Positions 1 through 5,921 are shown, counted from the first letter of the stretch. The stretch is DNA of 8,273 nucleotides from Pedosphaera sp. (GCA_009695395.1 SIBB01000142.1:1-8273), one strand, 5' to 3'. A program made the numbers and translations. The notes: a model not told the origin generated them from the letters alone.

Positions 1-1337
1 TGGATGCGGTGGATGATGTAGTCCGACCAAAGCTGCCAATAATTCACCGGCCACATGTGGTGCCGGTACCACGTCGTCCCTTCCAACCGCGTGCCGCCAT
101 CCGGCAGTGCGATCAACTGAAACTGTCCGCGTTCGGAGGCGAGGAACCCATCGAGGTGCGGTGGATGGACGTTTTTGTACGGCGTCCATTCCTCCATCGG
201 CGGTGGATTTTTCGTCACGCCGAAACGGAGCAGGCGCGGCTCGTCCCAGATTTCAATCGGCTCAACGAATGGTCCCGTCGAAAACACACAGTGCCGCACT
301 GCACCCGGACCGTGGCCAAAAATCTCCGCGCGTTGTGGATGCGCGATTCCAAGCCGAAACAGCCACTCAGTCGGCGGCGGCAATTCAGTGAAAGCGACCA
401 CATGCGGCCAAACGCGCGACGGCGGAGCCGCCACATCGAGTGAGGTTCTCACTTCGAGCAATGGTGCCGGCGCATCCGCGAACCGTTCACTACCGAGCAT
501 CAACGGCACAGCCAGAATCGCCGCGCAAAAGAGATGAGGTGATTGGTGTCGGCGTCGAGCGGGTTGCAACACGTGGCCGAGCATCGCCCCCACAAGCGCC
601 AACGGTATCGCCAGCGGCGCGGCCATTACGATGCAGATGATTCCTTCGATCGCCAACACGACAAAACCAGCCGCCGCCGCAGTCACCGCGATGGCGGCAA
701 CGGCAAGGCTTTCCAGAAACGATCGGGGCACATGAACTCCATACAGCAGCGCGGCGAGAAATCCCGCGATGAACGGCAAGCCGAGGAACAATCCCCAGCC
801 GTATTGCTTAAACCCGTGCGTGCCGAGAAGCGTTGCGCCCCACAGCAGCAGGCACGAAACCGTCACGCCGACCAGCGCGCTGCCGATCCGGCTGTGCGGA
901 CAGATGCGTTCCAGCCACATCGGTTCACGCGCGCCTTCCAAAAGCGGCCGTTCCGGTTCATCACGACGAGGCGCGAGTGAGGCGACGATAAACAGGAACC
1001 ACTTCAACACGGGCACGACGAACAGGATGGTCAACCAAAGTGGCAACTGAGCCGAACGCAGTCGCTGCACCGTGAGCACGATGCCTGCCCATAAAAATGG
1101 CACCGAAAGTAGCAGTAGTTTCCAGCCGTGATTCTGCACGGCTTCTGGTGTCAACCAGTCGTTCTGGGACAGACCGCCTTGAAGATAATCCGTCAGATTG
1201 ACTTGAGGCATGCCGAGCCACGTCGGCAACACGAAGCGGTCGAGGTTCCATTTGATGGCGAAAAGCACGAGACCCCACAACACGTAAGCACGGCGTCCGA
1301 TAGTGCCGTGCCAGTTCCACAATTGGCTTGGTTTCAT
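1..1337 (-). CDS. Polytopic membrane protein with C-terminal SRPBCC-like domain (3' end beyond window)
   Basis: The minus strand is open from the ATG at 1337 to the window edge: 445 codons without a stop, so the gene is cut at its 3' end. Residues 1-35 (LWNWHGTIGRRAYVLWG) resemble the start of DUF805-like membrane proteins. Hydrophobic stretches lie near residues 17-30, 73-92, 98-120, 152-172, 181-200, 208-228, 230-256 and 268-281. From about residue 292 the protein is soluble and reads like a SRPBCC/polyketide-cyclase-type fold: LEVRTSLDVAAPPSRVWPHV at its start, then a GPGAVRHCVFSTGPF strand and a TRLEGTTWYRH strand. Little is probably missing, since such domains end soon after a YWQLWSDYIIHRI-like helix. 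The start overlaps the stop of the 48-aa ORF (ATGA) and has no Shine-Dalgarno sequence, so translation probably depends on coupling. It is the last visible gene of the GbsR operon. The ligand is unknown. The reading frame is certain; the domain names rest on pattern recognition. Confidence 0.85.
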   Translation of the reverse strand, partial: MKPSQLWNWHGTIGRRAYVLWGLVLFAIKWNLDRFVLPTWLGMPQVNLTDYLQGGLSQNDWLTPEAVQNHGWKLLLLSVPFLWAGIVLTVQRLRSAQLPLWLTILFVVPVLKWFLFIVASLAPRRDEPERPLLEGAREPMWLERICPHSRIGSALVGVTVSCLLLWGATLLGTHGFKQYGWGLFLGLPFIAGFLAALLYGVHVPRSFLESLAVAAIAVTAAAAGFVVLAIEGIICIVMAAPLAIPLALVGAMLGHVLQPARRRHQSPHLFCAAILAVPLMLGSERFADAPAPLLEVRTSLDVAAPPSRVWPHVVAFTELPPPTEWLFRLGIAHPQRAEIFGHGPGAVRHCVFSTGPFVEPIEIWDEPRLLRFGVTKNPPPMEEWTPYKNVHPPHLDGFLASERGQFQLIALPDGGTRLEGTTWYRHHMWPVNYWQLWSDYIIHRI

Positions 1338-1480
1338 GGAAGTTCGAAAAAGACGCGACGACGACGCTGCGGGAGAACGTGATGACGATTCAGACACGTG
1401 CCAGAGGGCGGCATGTGCGCGAGGAGCGCTTTCAATCGCAGCCACCAGTGTGGCAAGAGCGTGGCGAGCGTGAGTTTCAT
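1334..1480 (-). CDS. Small basic protein of 48 aa, translationally coupled, function unknown
   Basis: A 48-residue ORF lies between the DCC-fusion gene and the SRPBCC membrane protein gene. Its ATG overlaps the upstream stop (ATGA at 1477-1480) and its stop overlaps the downstream start (ATGA at 1334-1337). A good Shine-Dalgarno sequence, AAGGAAG, sits 5 nt before the ATG. That argues for translation here rather than for an empty gap. The N-terminal half (LLPHWWLRLKALLAHM) could form an amphipathic helix; the C-terminal half is basic, with four consecutive arginines at about 39-42, and there is one cysteine (C29). I recognise no family. It could be a small accessory protein, a leader peptide that carries ribosomes to the next start, or the remnant of a longer N-terminus of the downstream gene after a frameshift. 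Confidence 0.5.
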   Translation of the reverse strand: MKLTLATLLPHWWLRLKALLAHMPPSGTCLNRHHVLPQRRRRVFFELP

Positions 1481-2391
1481 GGGAGCTTCCTTTCCGGTTG
1501 CGGCGGCACGACGCATTGGCCGCCGAGACAGTAGCGGTTCGCGGCAATCCAGCGGTAGGCACGCCACGCGAGCGCGTTCACGCCGGGCAGGCGCAGGAGC
1601 CAGCCGAGCGGCGCGCACCAATCCGCGGCTTCCGCGAGCGCGATGAATGCGTCCACCCCGCCCAAGATGCGCCCATCGGCGAGGTGGAGTTTCATCTCAG
1701 CGGGCAACTCATTTTCCGCCAGACCAAGGTCCCGTCGGGCGGCTTCGGATTGGAATGGCACCAACTCGAAGCCGCCCTGCCGCGCGATGAAGCCGAACCG
1801 GCCCACCCAGCGCCGGCAGAACGGGCACGCGCCATCGTAGTAAAGCGAGCCCGCGCCGGTGGTAGGAGCGGGCCGCATGAGCGCGAGCGCGTAGCCGGTA
1901 GCAGCGCCGAAACAGAGGCCGTGGAACGCCAGCGCGCACGCATCACGGAACGGCCGCGATGCAGGCGGTGTCTCCCCGAAGCCCGCGCCCAGCATCGGGT
2001 TGATGAGCCACCAACTGGCCAGCAGTCCGGCGGCCCAGGCCAGTCCGCCGAGCAGCGGCCAAAGGAAGGTGCGGCGGAAGTTGCCGGCGGCGAGGAGCGG
2101 CCATTGCAGGAGGCCCATGACCAGTCCGAGGAGTAAGGGGGAATACCAGTTCACCACCCACGTCAGCGCGGCGGCCGCCAGCGTCAGCGCGGGCCACATC
2201 CACGCCCAGCGCACGGAGTCCCGCAGCAGGAAGGGTTGCACGACGCCGAGCAACAGCGCCGCCGGATATGGCGTGAACATGAACGAGTGCTTCTGCCCCA
2301 ACGCCACCAACGCCCAGTGCATACCCCCCAGCGCCGCAACGTGGACGAGCGTCCAGCGGAGCCAAAAGGGGAATGACCGGAGCGGGTTCAT
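1477..2391 (-). CDS. Membrane protein fused to a C-terminal DCC (DUF393) thiol-oxidoreductase domain
   Basis: The protein has 304 aa. Residues 1-175 are strongly hydrophobic, with about six or seven membrane segments and recurring G-x-x-Q-[PW] patterns (LLGVVQPFLLR near 47-57, GLVMGLLQWPLL near 89-100), as in multi-helix membrane domains of unknown role. Residues 182-290 are a DCC domain: the motif YYDGACPFCRRW has the redox pair C189-x-x-C192, followed by FELVPFQSEAARRDLGL and the usual C-terminal YRWIAANRYCLGG, with extra cysteines at 259, 288 and 293. DCC proteins are thioredoxin-like and predicted to act in thiol-disulfide exchange; the substrate here is unknown. The gene starts 6 bp after the GbsR gene and ends in an ATGA overlap with the 48-aa ORF, so it lies in the middle of an operon. 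The DCC call is firm. The membrane domain is unnamed. Confidence 0.9.
   Translation of the reverse strand: MNPLRSFPFWLRWTLVHVAALGGMHWALVALGQKHSFMFTPYPAALLLGVVQPFLLRDSVRWAWMWPALTLAAAALTWVVNWYSPLLLGLVMGLLQWPLLAAGNFRRTFLWPLLGGLAWAAGLLASWWLINPMLGAGFGETPPASRPFRDACALAFHGLCFGAATGYALALMRPAPTTGAGSLYYDGACPFCRRWVGRFGFIARQGGFELVPFQSEAARRDLGLAENELPAEMKLHLADGRILGGVDAFIALAEAADWCAPLGWLLRLPGVNALAWRAYRWIAANRYCLGGQCVVPPQPERKLP
1486..1492 (-). promoter_or_regulatory. Shine-Dalgarno sequence of the 48-aa ORF
   Basis: AAGGAAG on the minus strand lies 5 nt before the ATG at 1480, inside the last codons of the DCC-fusion gene. It is the main evidence that the 48-aa ORF is translated, because the next start at 1337 has no such sequence. 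Confidence 0.6.
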
Positions 2392-2397
2392 GGCGGC

Positions 2398-2404
2398 TCA
2401 CCTT
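2398..2404 (-). promoter_or_regulatory. Shine-Dalgarno sequence of the DCC-fusion gene, overlapping the upstream stop
   Basis: AAGGTGA on the minus strand includes the TGA stop of the GbsR-type gene and lies 6 nt before the ATG at 2391. It fixes the start of the DCC-fusion gene and suggests translational coupling between regulator and membrane protein. Confidence 0.6.
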
Positions 2405-2952
2405 CTGCCATCGCCGGCGTCGCCGATGGCGAGGAGCTTGCGCACCTTGTCGCCGAGCTTCACGAACTTGGTCAGCGCGGCGGTGGGCCACTGGCGGATC
2501 TGGCCATACCAGTTCGTTGTCAGTTCGAAGAAATCGTGCAGGTCTCGGAGCTTCTGCTCGGTGTATTTGTCGGTCTCCTTGTCCTTTTCGGCCTCGAGGA
2601 TGCAGTCGCGCAGGAGGGTGAGCGTGGGGTCAATCTCGCGTTTCTTCCGCTCGTCGAGCACCACGCGAAACATCTCCCACACGTCCTTCATGCTCTCGAA
2701 ATGATCGCGCTTGTCGCCCATCACGTGGATGAGCTTCACGATGCCCCAGCCCTGTAATTCCTTGAGGCTGGTGCTGACGTTGGAGCGGGCCACGCTGAGC
2801 GTCGCCGCAATCTCTTCGGCGTTGAGTGGTTGCGGTGAGATGTAGAGCAGCGCGTGGATCTGGGCGACGGTGCGGTTGATGCCCCAGCGCGTGCCCATTT
2901 CACCCCAGTGCAGGACGAACCGCTGTTCGACGGGTGAGAGGGTTTCTTTCAT
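2398..2952 (-). CDS. GbsR/MarR-family winged-helix transcriptional regulator
   Basis: The 184-aa protein is of usual length for COG1510 (GbsR-like) regulators. Residues 8-27 (EQRFVLHWGEMGTRWGINRT) and 28-80 form the winged helix: ALLYISPQPLNAEEIAATL, then the recognition helix near 54-68 (VARSNVSTSLKELQGWGI) and the wing around residues 72-83. The rest is helical and charged (MKDVWEMFRVVLDERKKREI, then EKDKETDKYTEQKLRDL) and is the likely dimerisation and ligand part. It is the first gene of the operon with the DCC fusion, the 48-aa ORF and the SRPBCC membrane protein, and is likely their repressor or sensor. No Shine-Dalgarno sequence precedes the ATG. Instead a perfect palindrome runs into the start codon, so it probably binds its own leader. 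The ligand is unknown; GbsR of Bacillus senses choline, but that should not be assumed here. Confidence 0.9.
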   Translation of the reverse strand: MKETLSPVEQRFVLHWGEMGTRWGINRTVAQIHALLYISPQPLNAEEIAATLSVARSNVSTSLKELQGWGIVKLIHVMGDKRDHFESMKDVWEMFRVVLDERKKREIDPTLTLLRDCILEAEKDKETDKYTEQKLRDLHDFFELTTNWYGQIRQWPTAALTKFVKLGDKVRKLLAIGDAGDGRR

Positions 2953-2970
2953 TTCTGTCTAAACAGAAAT
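2951..2970. promoter_or_regulatory. Palindromic operator candidate across the GbsR-type start codon
   Basis: This is a perfect inverted repeat: arms ATTTCTGT and ACAGAAAT separated by 4 nt. Two bases of the regulator's ATG lie in one arm. Its length and symmetry fit a dimeric winged-helix repressor. Its position would block transcription start or, if the mRNA is leaderless, coincide with the start site. Binding by the adjacent regulator is inferred. Confidence 0.6.
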
Positions 2971-2976
2971 TACTGC

Positions 2977-3003
2977 AAATAACGCTGGCCGCAAGCGTTA
3001 TTT
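2977..3003. terminator. Inverted repeat between the Dabb gene and the GbsR operon: weak terminator or second operator
   Basis: Arms AAATAACGCT and AGCGTTATTT pair perfectly over 10 bp around a 7-nt loop. It lies 37 bp after the Dabb gene stop and 24 bp before the regulator start. Read on the minus strand, the stem ends in TTATTT, a short U-rich run, so it could end transcription of the upstream gene. Being AT-rich at its ends, and centred about 30 bp from the operator-like palindrome, it could also be a protein-binding site. Confidence 0.45.
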
Positions 3004-3040
3004 TAGAGGGAGAGAAAACGGCTGTGGAAACCTGCGCGGC

Positions 3041-3343
3041 TCAGACCTCGTAGTCAAAGACCGCCACGCTCGCGACCTCCGGCAGGAGCAGGGTGCGGAT
3101 GCGCTCGTGCTCGGGGTGCGGCAGGTAGGCGTCGCGGGCGGCCACGTCGGTAAAGGTCATCAGCAAGGCGTGAGTGTAGCCCTGAGTCAGTCCTTCGGGG
3201 CTGTTGTTCGTGCCGGCCGAGTAGTTCTCGATGCCGGGGATGCTCTCCGTCATTTCGAGTACCTCGTTGAAGAGGGTGTTGATCTTCTCCGAAGTGACCT
3301 CGGGTTTGAACTTGAACAAAACGATGTGGTTGAGCTTCGCCAT
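3041..3343 (-). CDS. Dabb family (stress-responsive A/B barrel) protein
   Basis: The 100-aa protein matches the Dabb family throughout: N-terminal NHIVLFKFKPEVT, the middle IPGIENYSAGTNNSPEG, then YTHALLMTFTDVAARDAYLPHPEHE and a C-terminal VAVFDYEV strand. Dabb proteins are small ferredoxin-like-fold dimers; some are stress-induced and others are enzymes (e.g. cyclases), so no reaction can be assigned. The start was set at the ATG at 3343, directly before the conserved AKLNHIVLF. An in-frame GTG at 3361 would add six residues (MKHFYF) not expected in the family. A weak GGTGAAG lies 12 nt before the ATG. It follows the GPx gene by 60 bp on the same strand and may share its transcript. No signal peptide is seen, so it is probably cytoplasmic. 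Confidence 0.9.
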   Translation of the reverse strand: MAKLNHIVLFKFKPEVTSEKINTLFNEVLEMTESIPGIENYSAGTNNSPEGLTQGYTHALLMTFTDVAARDAYLPHPEHERIRTLLLPEVASVAVFDYEV

Positions 3344-3403
3344 AAAATAAAAATGCTTCACCGGCCGACATCGACCGGCAAAGCTCTGGTTTGAGTCTCG
3401 GGT

Positions 3404-3940
3404 TTACTTCGCGGCCAACGCGGCTTCGATCGCCTTGACGACCTCGGGGGCGTCCGGCTTGGTCCTCGGCTCGATGCGCAGGAGCACCTTGCCGTCACGA
3501 CCAACGATGAACTTACCGAAGTTCCAGCCGATATCCTTGCCGCCCTCGCCGATGAGCGACTTGTAGAGCGCGTGGCGGTTCGCACCATTGACCTCGAGTT
3601 TGTCGAACATCGGGAACGTGGCGTGATACTTCGAGGAGCAGAACTCCTTGATTTCCGTGTTCGTGCCCGGCTCCTGCTTGCCGAACTGGTTGCAGGGGAA
3701 ACCGGCCACGACAAGACCTTGCGCCTTGTACTTCTGATAAACCTCTTCGAGTTGCTTGTACTGCGGAGTGAGGCCGCACTTCGATGCGACATTCACCACC
3801 AGCACGACTTTGCCTTGGAACGGCTTCAGCGAAGCTTCCTTACCGTCAATGTCCTTGAGCGGAATGTCGTAAAGCGACTTGGTTTCGGCACGGGCGACGA
3901 GGGTCAGGATCAGCGAGCAGAGAGCGATTAATATTTTCAT
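3404..3940 (-). CDS. Exported glutathione peroxidase-family protein (Cys type)
   Basis: The 178-aa protein reduces hydrogen peroxide or lipid peroxides using a thiol. Residues 1-18 are a signal peptide (KILIALCSLILTLVARA, likely cut after ARA), so it probably acts in the periplasm. GPx signatures follow: NVASKCGLTPQY with the peroxidatic C55 (cysteine in place of selenocysteine), GFPCNQFGKQEPG with Q85 of the catalytic tetrad, and WNFGKFIVGRDG with W139 and N140. C101 in the EFCSSKY segment is placed like the resolving cysteine of thioredoxin-dependent GPx proteins, so the reductant is more likely a thioredoxin-like protein than glutathione (family inference). C8 is not in a convincing lipobox. 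No Shine-Dalgarno sequence is visible. It lies 49 bp after the 88-aa gene and 60 bp before the Dabb gene, all on the same strand. Confidence 0.96.
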   Translation of the reverse strand: MKILIALCSLILTLVARAETKSLYDIPLKDIDGKEASLKPFQGKVVLVVNVASKCGLTPQYKQLEEVYQKYKAQGLVVAGFPCNQFGKQEPGTNTEIKEFCSSKYHATFPMFDKLEVNGANRHALYKSLIGEGGKDIGWNFGKFIVGRDGKVLLRIEPRTKPDAPEVVKAIEAALAAK

Positions 3941-3989
3941 CGGGGCGGATTATGGAGAGGAACAAAGGAAAGTCAAACGCCGCGTGCGG

Positions 3990-4256
3990 TTAGTTCTGTT
4001 CGCTCGAACACCGCCGCAGGCCGACCTCGTGGGCGATGTCGTCGAACTCCTCGCGCGTCACCTGCTCGAGTTGCTTGCCGCGGTCTTTGAGCTTCTCGTT
4101 GATCTTGATGGCTTTCTCGGTCATCTCCTCGTGCGTCTCCTTCGAGCCGCCGACCATCGCGAAATTCTCGCCTTTTGTCACCCGCTTGTGGCCGTCAGAA
4201 TCCAGCCCCAAGCCGAGGATCATCGCCTTCGTTTTCTTTTTTGGCGCTTTAGCCAT
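3990..4256 (-). CDS. Conserved hypothetical protein (88 aa, GLDSDGHKRVTKGENF motif)
   Basis: This is a small, charged, soluble protein. It has a lysine-rich N-terminus (AKAPKKKTKAMILGLGLD), the core GLDSDGHKRVTKGENFAMVGG at about 16-37, and a helical part (ETHEEMTEKAIKINEKLKDRGKQLEQVTREEFDDIA) at about 40-75. I recall similar short proteins in Planctomycetes and Verrucomicrobia, all without an assigned function. The start was placed at the ATG at 4256; a GTG at 4280 in the same frame would add eight residues before the lysine-rich part. No Shine-Dalgarno sequence is seen. It is divergent from arsS, with 116 bp between the starts, and upstream of the GPx gene. There are no membrane segments. 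That it is a real gene is likely; its role is unknown. Confidence 0.8.
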   Translation of the reverse strand: MAKAPKKKTKAMILGLGLDSDGHKRVTKGENFAMVGGSKETHEEMTEKAIKINEKLKDRGKQLEQVTREEFDDIAHEVGLRRCSSEQN

Positions 4257-4372
4257 TCGGGCAAAATTAGTTGGCCTCACCCCAAGTTCAAAGAAAAAAG
4301 TGCGCCTGTCAAAGCGCGCGAGCGGATTCCACGGTGGCGCATCCCCACTCCTCTGTTACTCTCACCGCGGCG

Positions 4373-5335
4373 ATGAACCGCTTCGCGCAACAACTGGCCG
4401 CACGCCGCATCACACTCCAGCGAAGCGCGCTCGTCACGCTCCAGATCAACCTCGGCCGCCGCTGCAACCAAGCCTGCCGACACTGCCACGTGGATGCCGC
4501 ACCGTGGCGCACGGAGATGATGGAGGCCGACACCGCAGCGCGCATTGCTGATTGGATTCGCCAGCACCGACCGCCGGTCGTGGACCTCACCGGCGGCGCG
4601 CCCGAGCTGAACGCGCACTTCCGTTTCCTCGTCGAGACGGCGCGCAGCACCGGCGCCCGCGTGATGGATCGCTGTAACCTCACCATCCTTGAGGAAGACG
4701 GCTTCGGCTGGCTGGCCGACTTCCTCGCAGCGAACGCCGTCGAAGTTATCGCGTCCCTACCTTGTTATCTTGAGGAGAACGTCCGGCGCCAGCGCGGCGA
4801 CGGCGTGTTCGCCAAGAGCATCACGGCCCTGCGCCGGCTCAACGCCCTCGGCTACGGCACGCGATTGCCGCTCCATCTCGTGTACAACCCCATCGGTCCC
4901 ACACTCCCGCCGCCACAAGCCGAGCTGGAAGCCGATTACAAAGAAGCGCTCGCGCGCGATCACGGGATCGTCTTCACCCGCCTCTTCACGATCACGAACC
5001 AGCCCATCGCCCGCTTCGCAGAAGACCTGCGCCGACAACATCGCTGGGACGAATACCTCGACCTGCTCACCACGAGTTTCAATCCCGCGACCGTCGAGGG
5101 ACTCATGTGCCGAAACACACTGAGCGTCGGCTGGCGCGGCGAACTTTTCGACTGCGATTTCAACCAGATGCTCGGGCTACAACTCCGCAACGGTCATCCT
5201 CTGCATCTCTGGGACGTGACCCCGGCGGATCTCGCCGGCCGCGGCATCCAGACCGGCGCACACTGTCTGGCCTGCACCGCCGCCGCCGGCAGCAGTTGCA
5301 CCGGCGCGGTGATTGACCCGGATCTCGACCTTTGA
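4373..5335 (+). CDS. arsS: ArsS-type radical SAM protein (arsenosugar biosynthesis)
   Basis: The 320-aa protein is a radical SAM enzyme with the C-terminal Cys-rich (DUF3641) domain of the ArsS family (TIGR04167 type). The iron-sulfur motif C31-x3-C35-x2-C38 lies in GRRCNQACRHCHVDAAP, and the SAM-binding LTGGAPELN is at 72-80. Further family marks are C101 (MDRCNLT), C131 (SLPCYLEENV), LHLVYNPIGPTLPP at 168-180, C246 (GLMCRNTLSVGW), C261 (FDCDFNQMLGL) and the terminal H297-C298-x2-C301-x7-C309 cluster (CTAAAGSSCTGA). ArsS joins the 5'-deoxyadenosyl group to dimethylarsenite-type substrates on the way to arsenosugars (known for the family). An in-frame ATG-like start at 4271 would run across the divergent gene's promoter; the ATG at 4373 gives the usual N-terminus. 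No arsM is visible on either side. A rhodanese gene follows 199 bp downstream on the same strand. Confidence 0.93.
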   Translation: MNRFAQQLAARRITLQRSALVTLQINLGRRCNQACRHCHVDAAPWRTEMMEADTAARIADWIRQHRPPVVDLTGGAPELNAHFRFLVETARSTGARVMDRCNLTILEEDGFGWLADFLAANAVEVIASLPCYLEENVRRQRGDGVFAKSITALRRLNALGYGTRLPLHLVYNPIGPTLPPPQAELEADYKEALARDHGIVFTRLFTITNQPIARFAEDLRRQHRWDEYLDLLTTSFNPATVEGLMCRNTLSVGWRGELFDCDFNQMLGLQLRNGHPLHLWDVTPADLAGRGIQTGAHCLACTAAAGSSCTGAVIDPDLDL

Positions 5336-5534
5336 ATTGTGCCGGCACCAGCCTGCCAAATAGGGGTTGCGAATCTTTTGATGATGTTTACCCTCGGCGG
5401 CGTCTTAGAATGTATGTTCAGCCACGTGATGCGGACTTTTTCGGAATGCTGTCGCCACTCGGCGGCGGTTTGTCCCTGAAACCGTTCCTCGCCGAAACTG
5501 AGCCTAGTACAGTAACAACAAACCCCAAAAACAC
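5336..5534 (+). other. Non-coding leader between arsS and the rhodanese gene
   Basis: These 199 bp contain no convincing gene. A small hairpin is possible at 5466-5484 (CGGTTT and AAACCG, 7-nt loop), extended by GGCG at 5461-5464 pairing with CGCC at 5490-5493. There is no U-run, so it is not an intrinsic terminator of arsS. The stretch is AT-richer near 5365-5395 and presumably holds the rhodanese promoter, but no clear -35/-10 pair stands out. I matched it to no known riboswitch. Confidence 0.35.
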
Positions 5535-5921
5535 ATGAAGAAGCTCCTCACACTCATTGCTACCACCGTTATCGCCATCTCCGCTCAGGCCGGCGAATTC
5601 CCCGACATCAGCATCGCCGACCTCAAGAAGGCCATCGCTGACAAGAAGGTCACCATCATCGACGTGATGGGCTCGGCCTCCTTCAAGAAGGGCCACGTCC
5701 CGACCGCCGTTGATTTCACGGCCGTCAAGGCGAAGTTCGCCGAGTCCCTCCCGGCCGACAAGAACGCCCTCGTCGTTGCCTACTGCGGCGGCCCGTCCTG
5801 CAGCGCCTACAAAGCGGCTGCCAACGCCGCTGAGAAGCTCGGCTACAAGAACATCAAGCACATGTCCGCCGGCATCTCCGGTTGGCTTCAGGCTGGTGAG
5901 AAGACCGATAAGGTGAACTAA
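5535..5921 (+). CDS. Exported single-domain rhodanese-like protein
   Basis: The 128-aa protein starts with a signal peptide (KKLLTLIATTVIAISAQA, likely cut after residue 19), so it acts outside the cytoplasm. The rhodanese domain follows: ISIADLKKAIADKKVTIIDV with the conserved acidic residue D43, the GHVPTAVDF turn near 53-61, the active-site loop AYCGGPSCSAY with the probable catalytic C84 and a second cysteine C89, and the terminal GYKNIKHMSAGISGWLQAG. Rhodaneses carry persulfide sulfur on the loop cysteine. With C84 and C89 five residues apart, the loop could instead form a disulfide. No Shine-Dalgarno sequence precedes the ATG (CCCCAAAAACAC). It is followed by a strong terminator, so it ends a transcript; whether it is read through from arsS or has its own promoter is not clear. 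The sulfur donor and acceptor are unknown. Confidence 0.94.
   Translation: MKKLLTLIATTVIAISAQAGEFPDISIADLKKAIADKKVTIIDVMGSASFKKGHVPTAVDFTAVKAKFAESLPADKNALVVAYCGGPSCSAYKAAANAAEKLGYKNIKHMSAGISGWLQAGEKTDKVN

Noticed and set aside
9..443. Plus-strand open frame of 144 codons, with others at 175-537, 543-980 and 769-1050
   Set aside because: They lie opposite the long minus-strand membrane protein, have arginine/proline/histidine-rich composition and match no family; they are shadows of a GC-rich coding strand.
961..1320. Minus-strand frame of 119 codons
   Set aside because: It overlaps the 445-codon frame in another phase and its sequence is Arg/Ser-rich without domain features.
1498..2136. Plus-strand frame of 212 codons
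   Set aside because: It lies opposite the DCC-fusion gene, whose DCC motif and membrane helices are unmistakable; the composition is of shadow type.
1943..2491. Minus-strand frame of 182 codons
   Set aside because: It overlaps the GbsR and DCC-fusion genes in a different phase and is Arg/Ala/Gly-rich without motifs.
3358..3403. Possible hairpin with CCGG/GCCG repeats between the GPx and Dabb genes
   Set aside because: Pairing is only four bases per arm with no T-run at the right place; not distinguishable from chance in GC-rich DNA.
5418..5861. Minus-strand frame of 147 codons opposite the rhodanese
   Set aside because: The opposite strand encodes a complete signal peptide and rhodanese domain; this frame is Gly/Val/Leu-rich with no motif.
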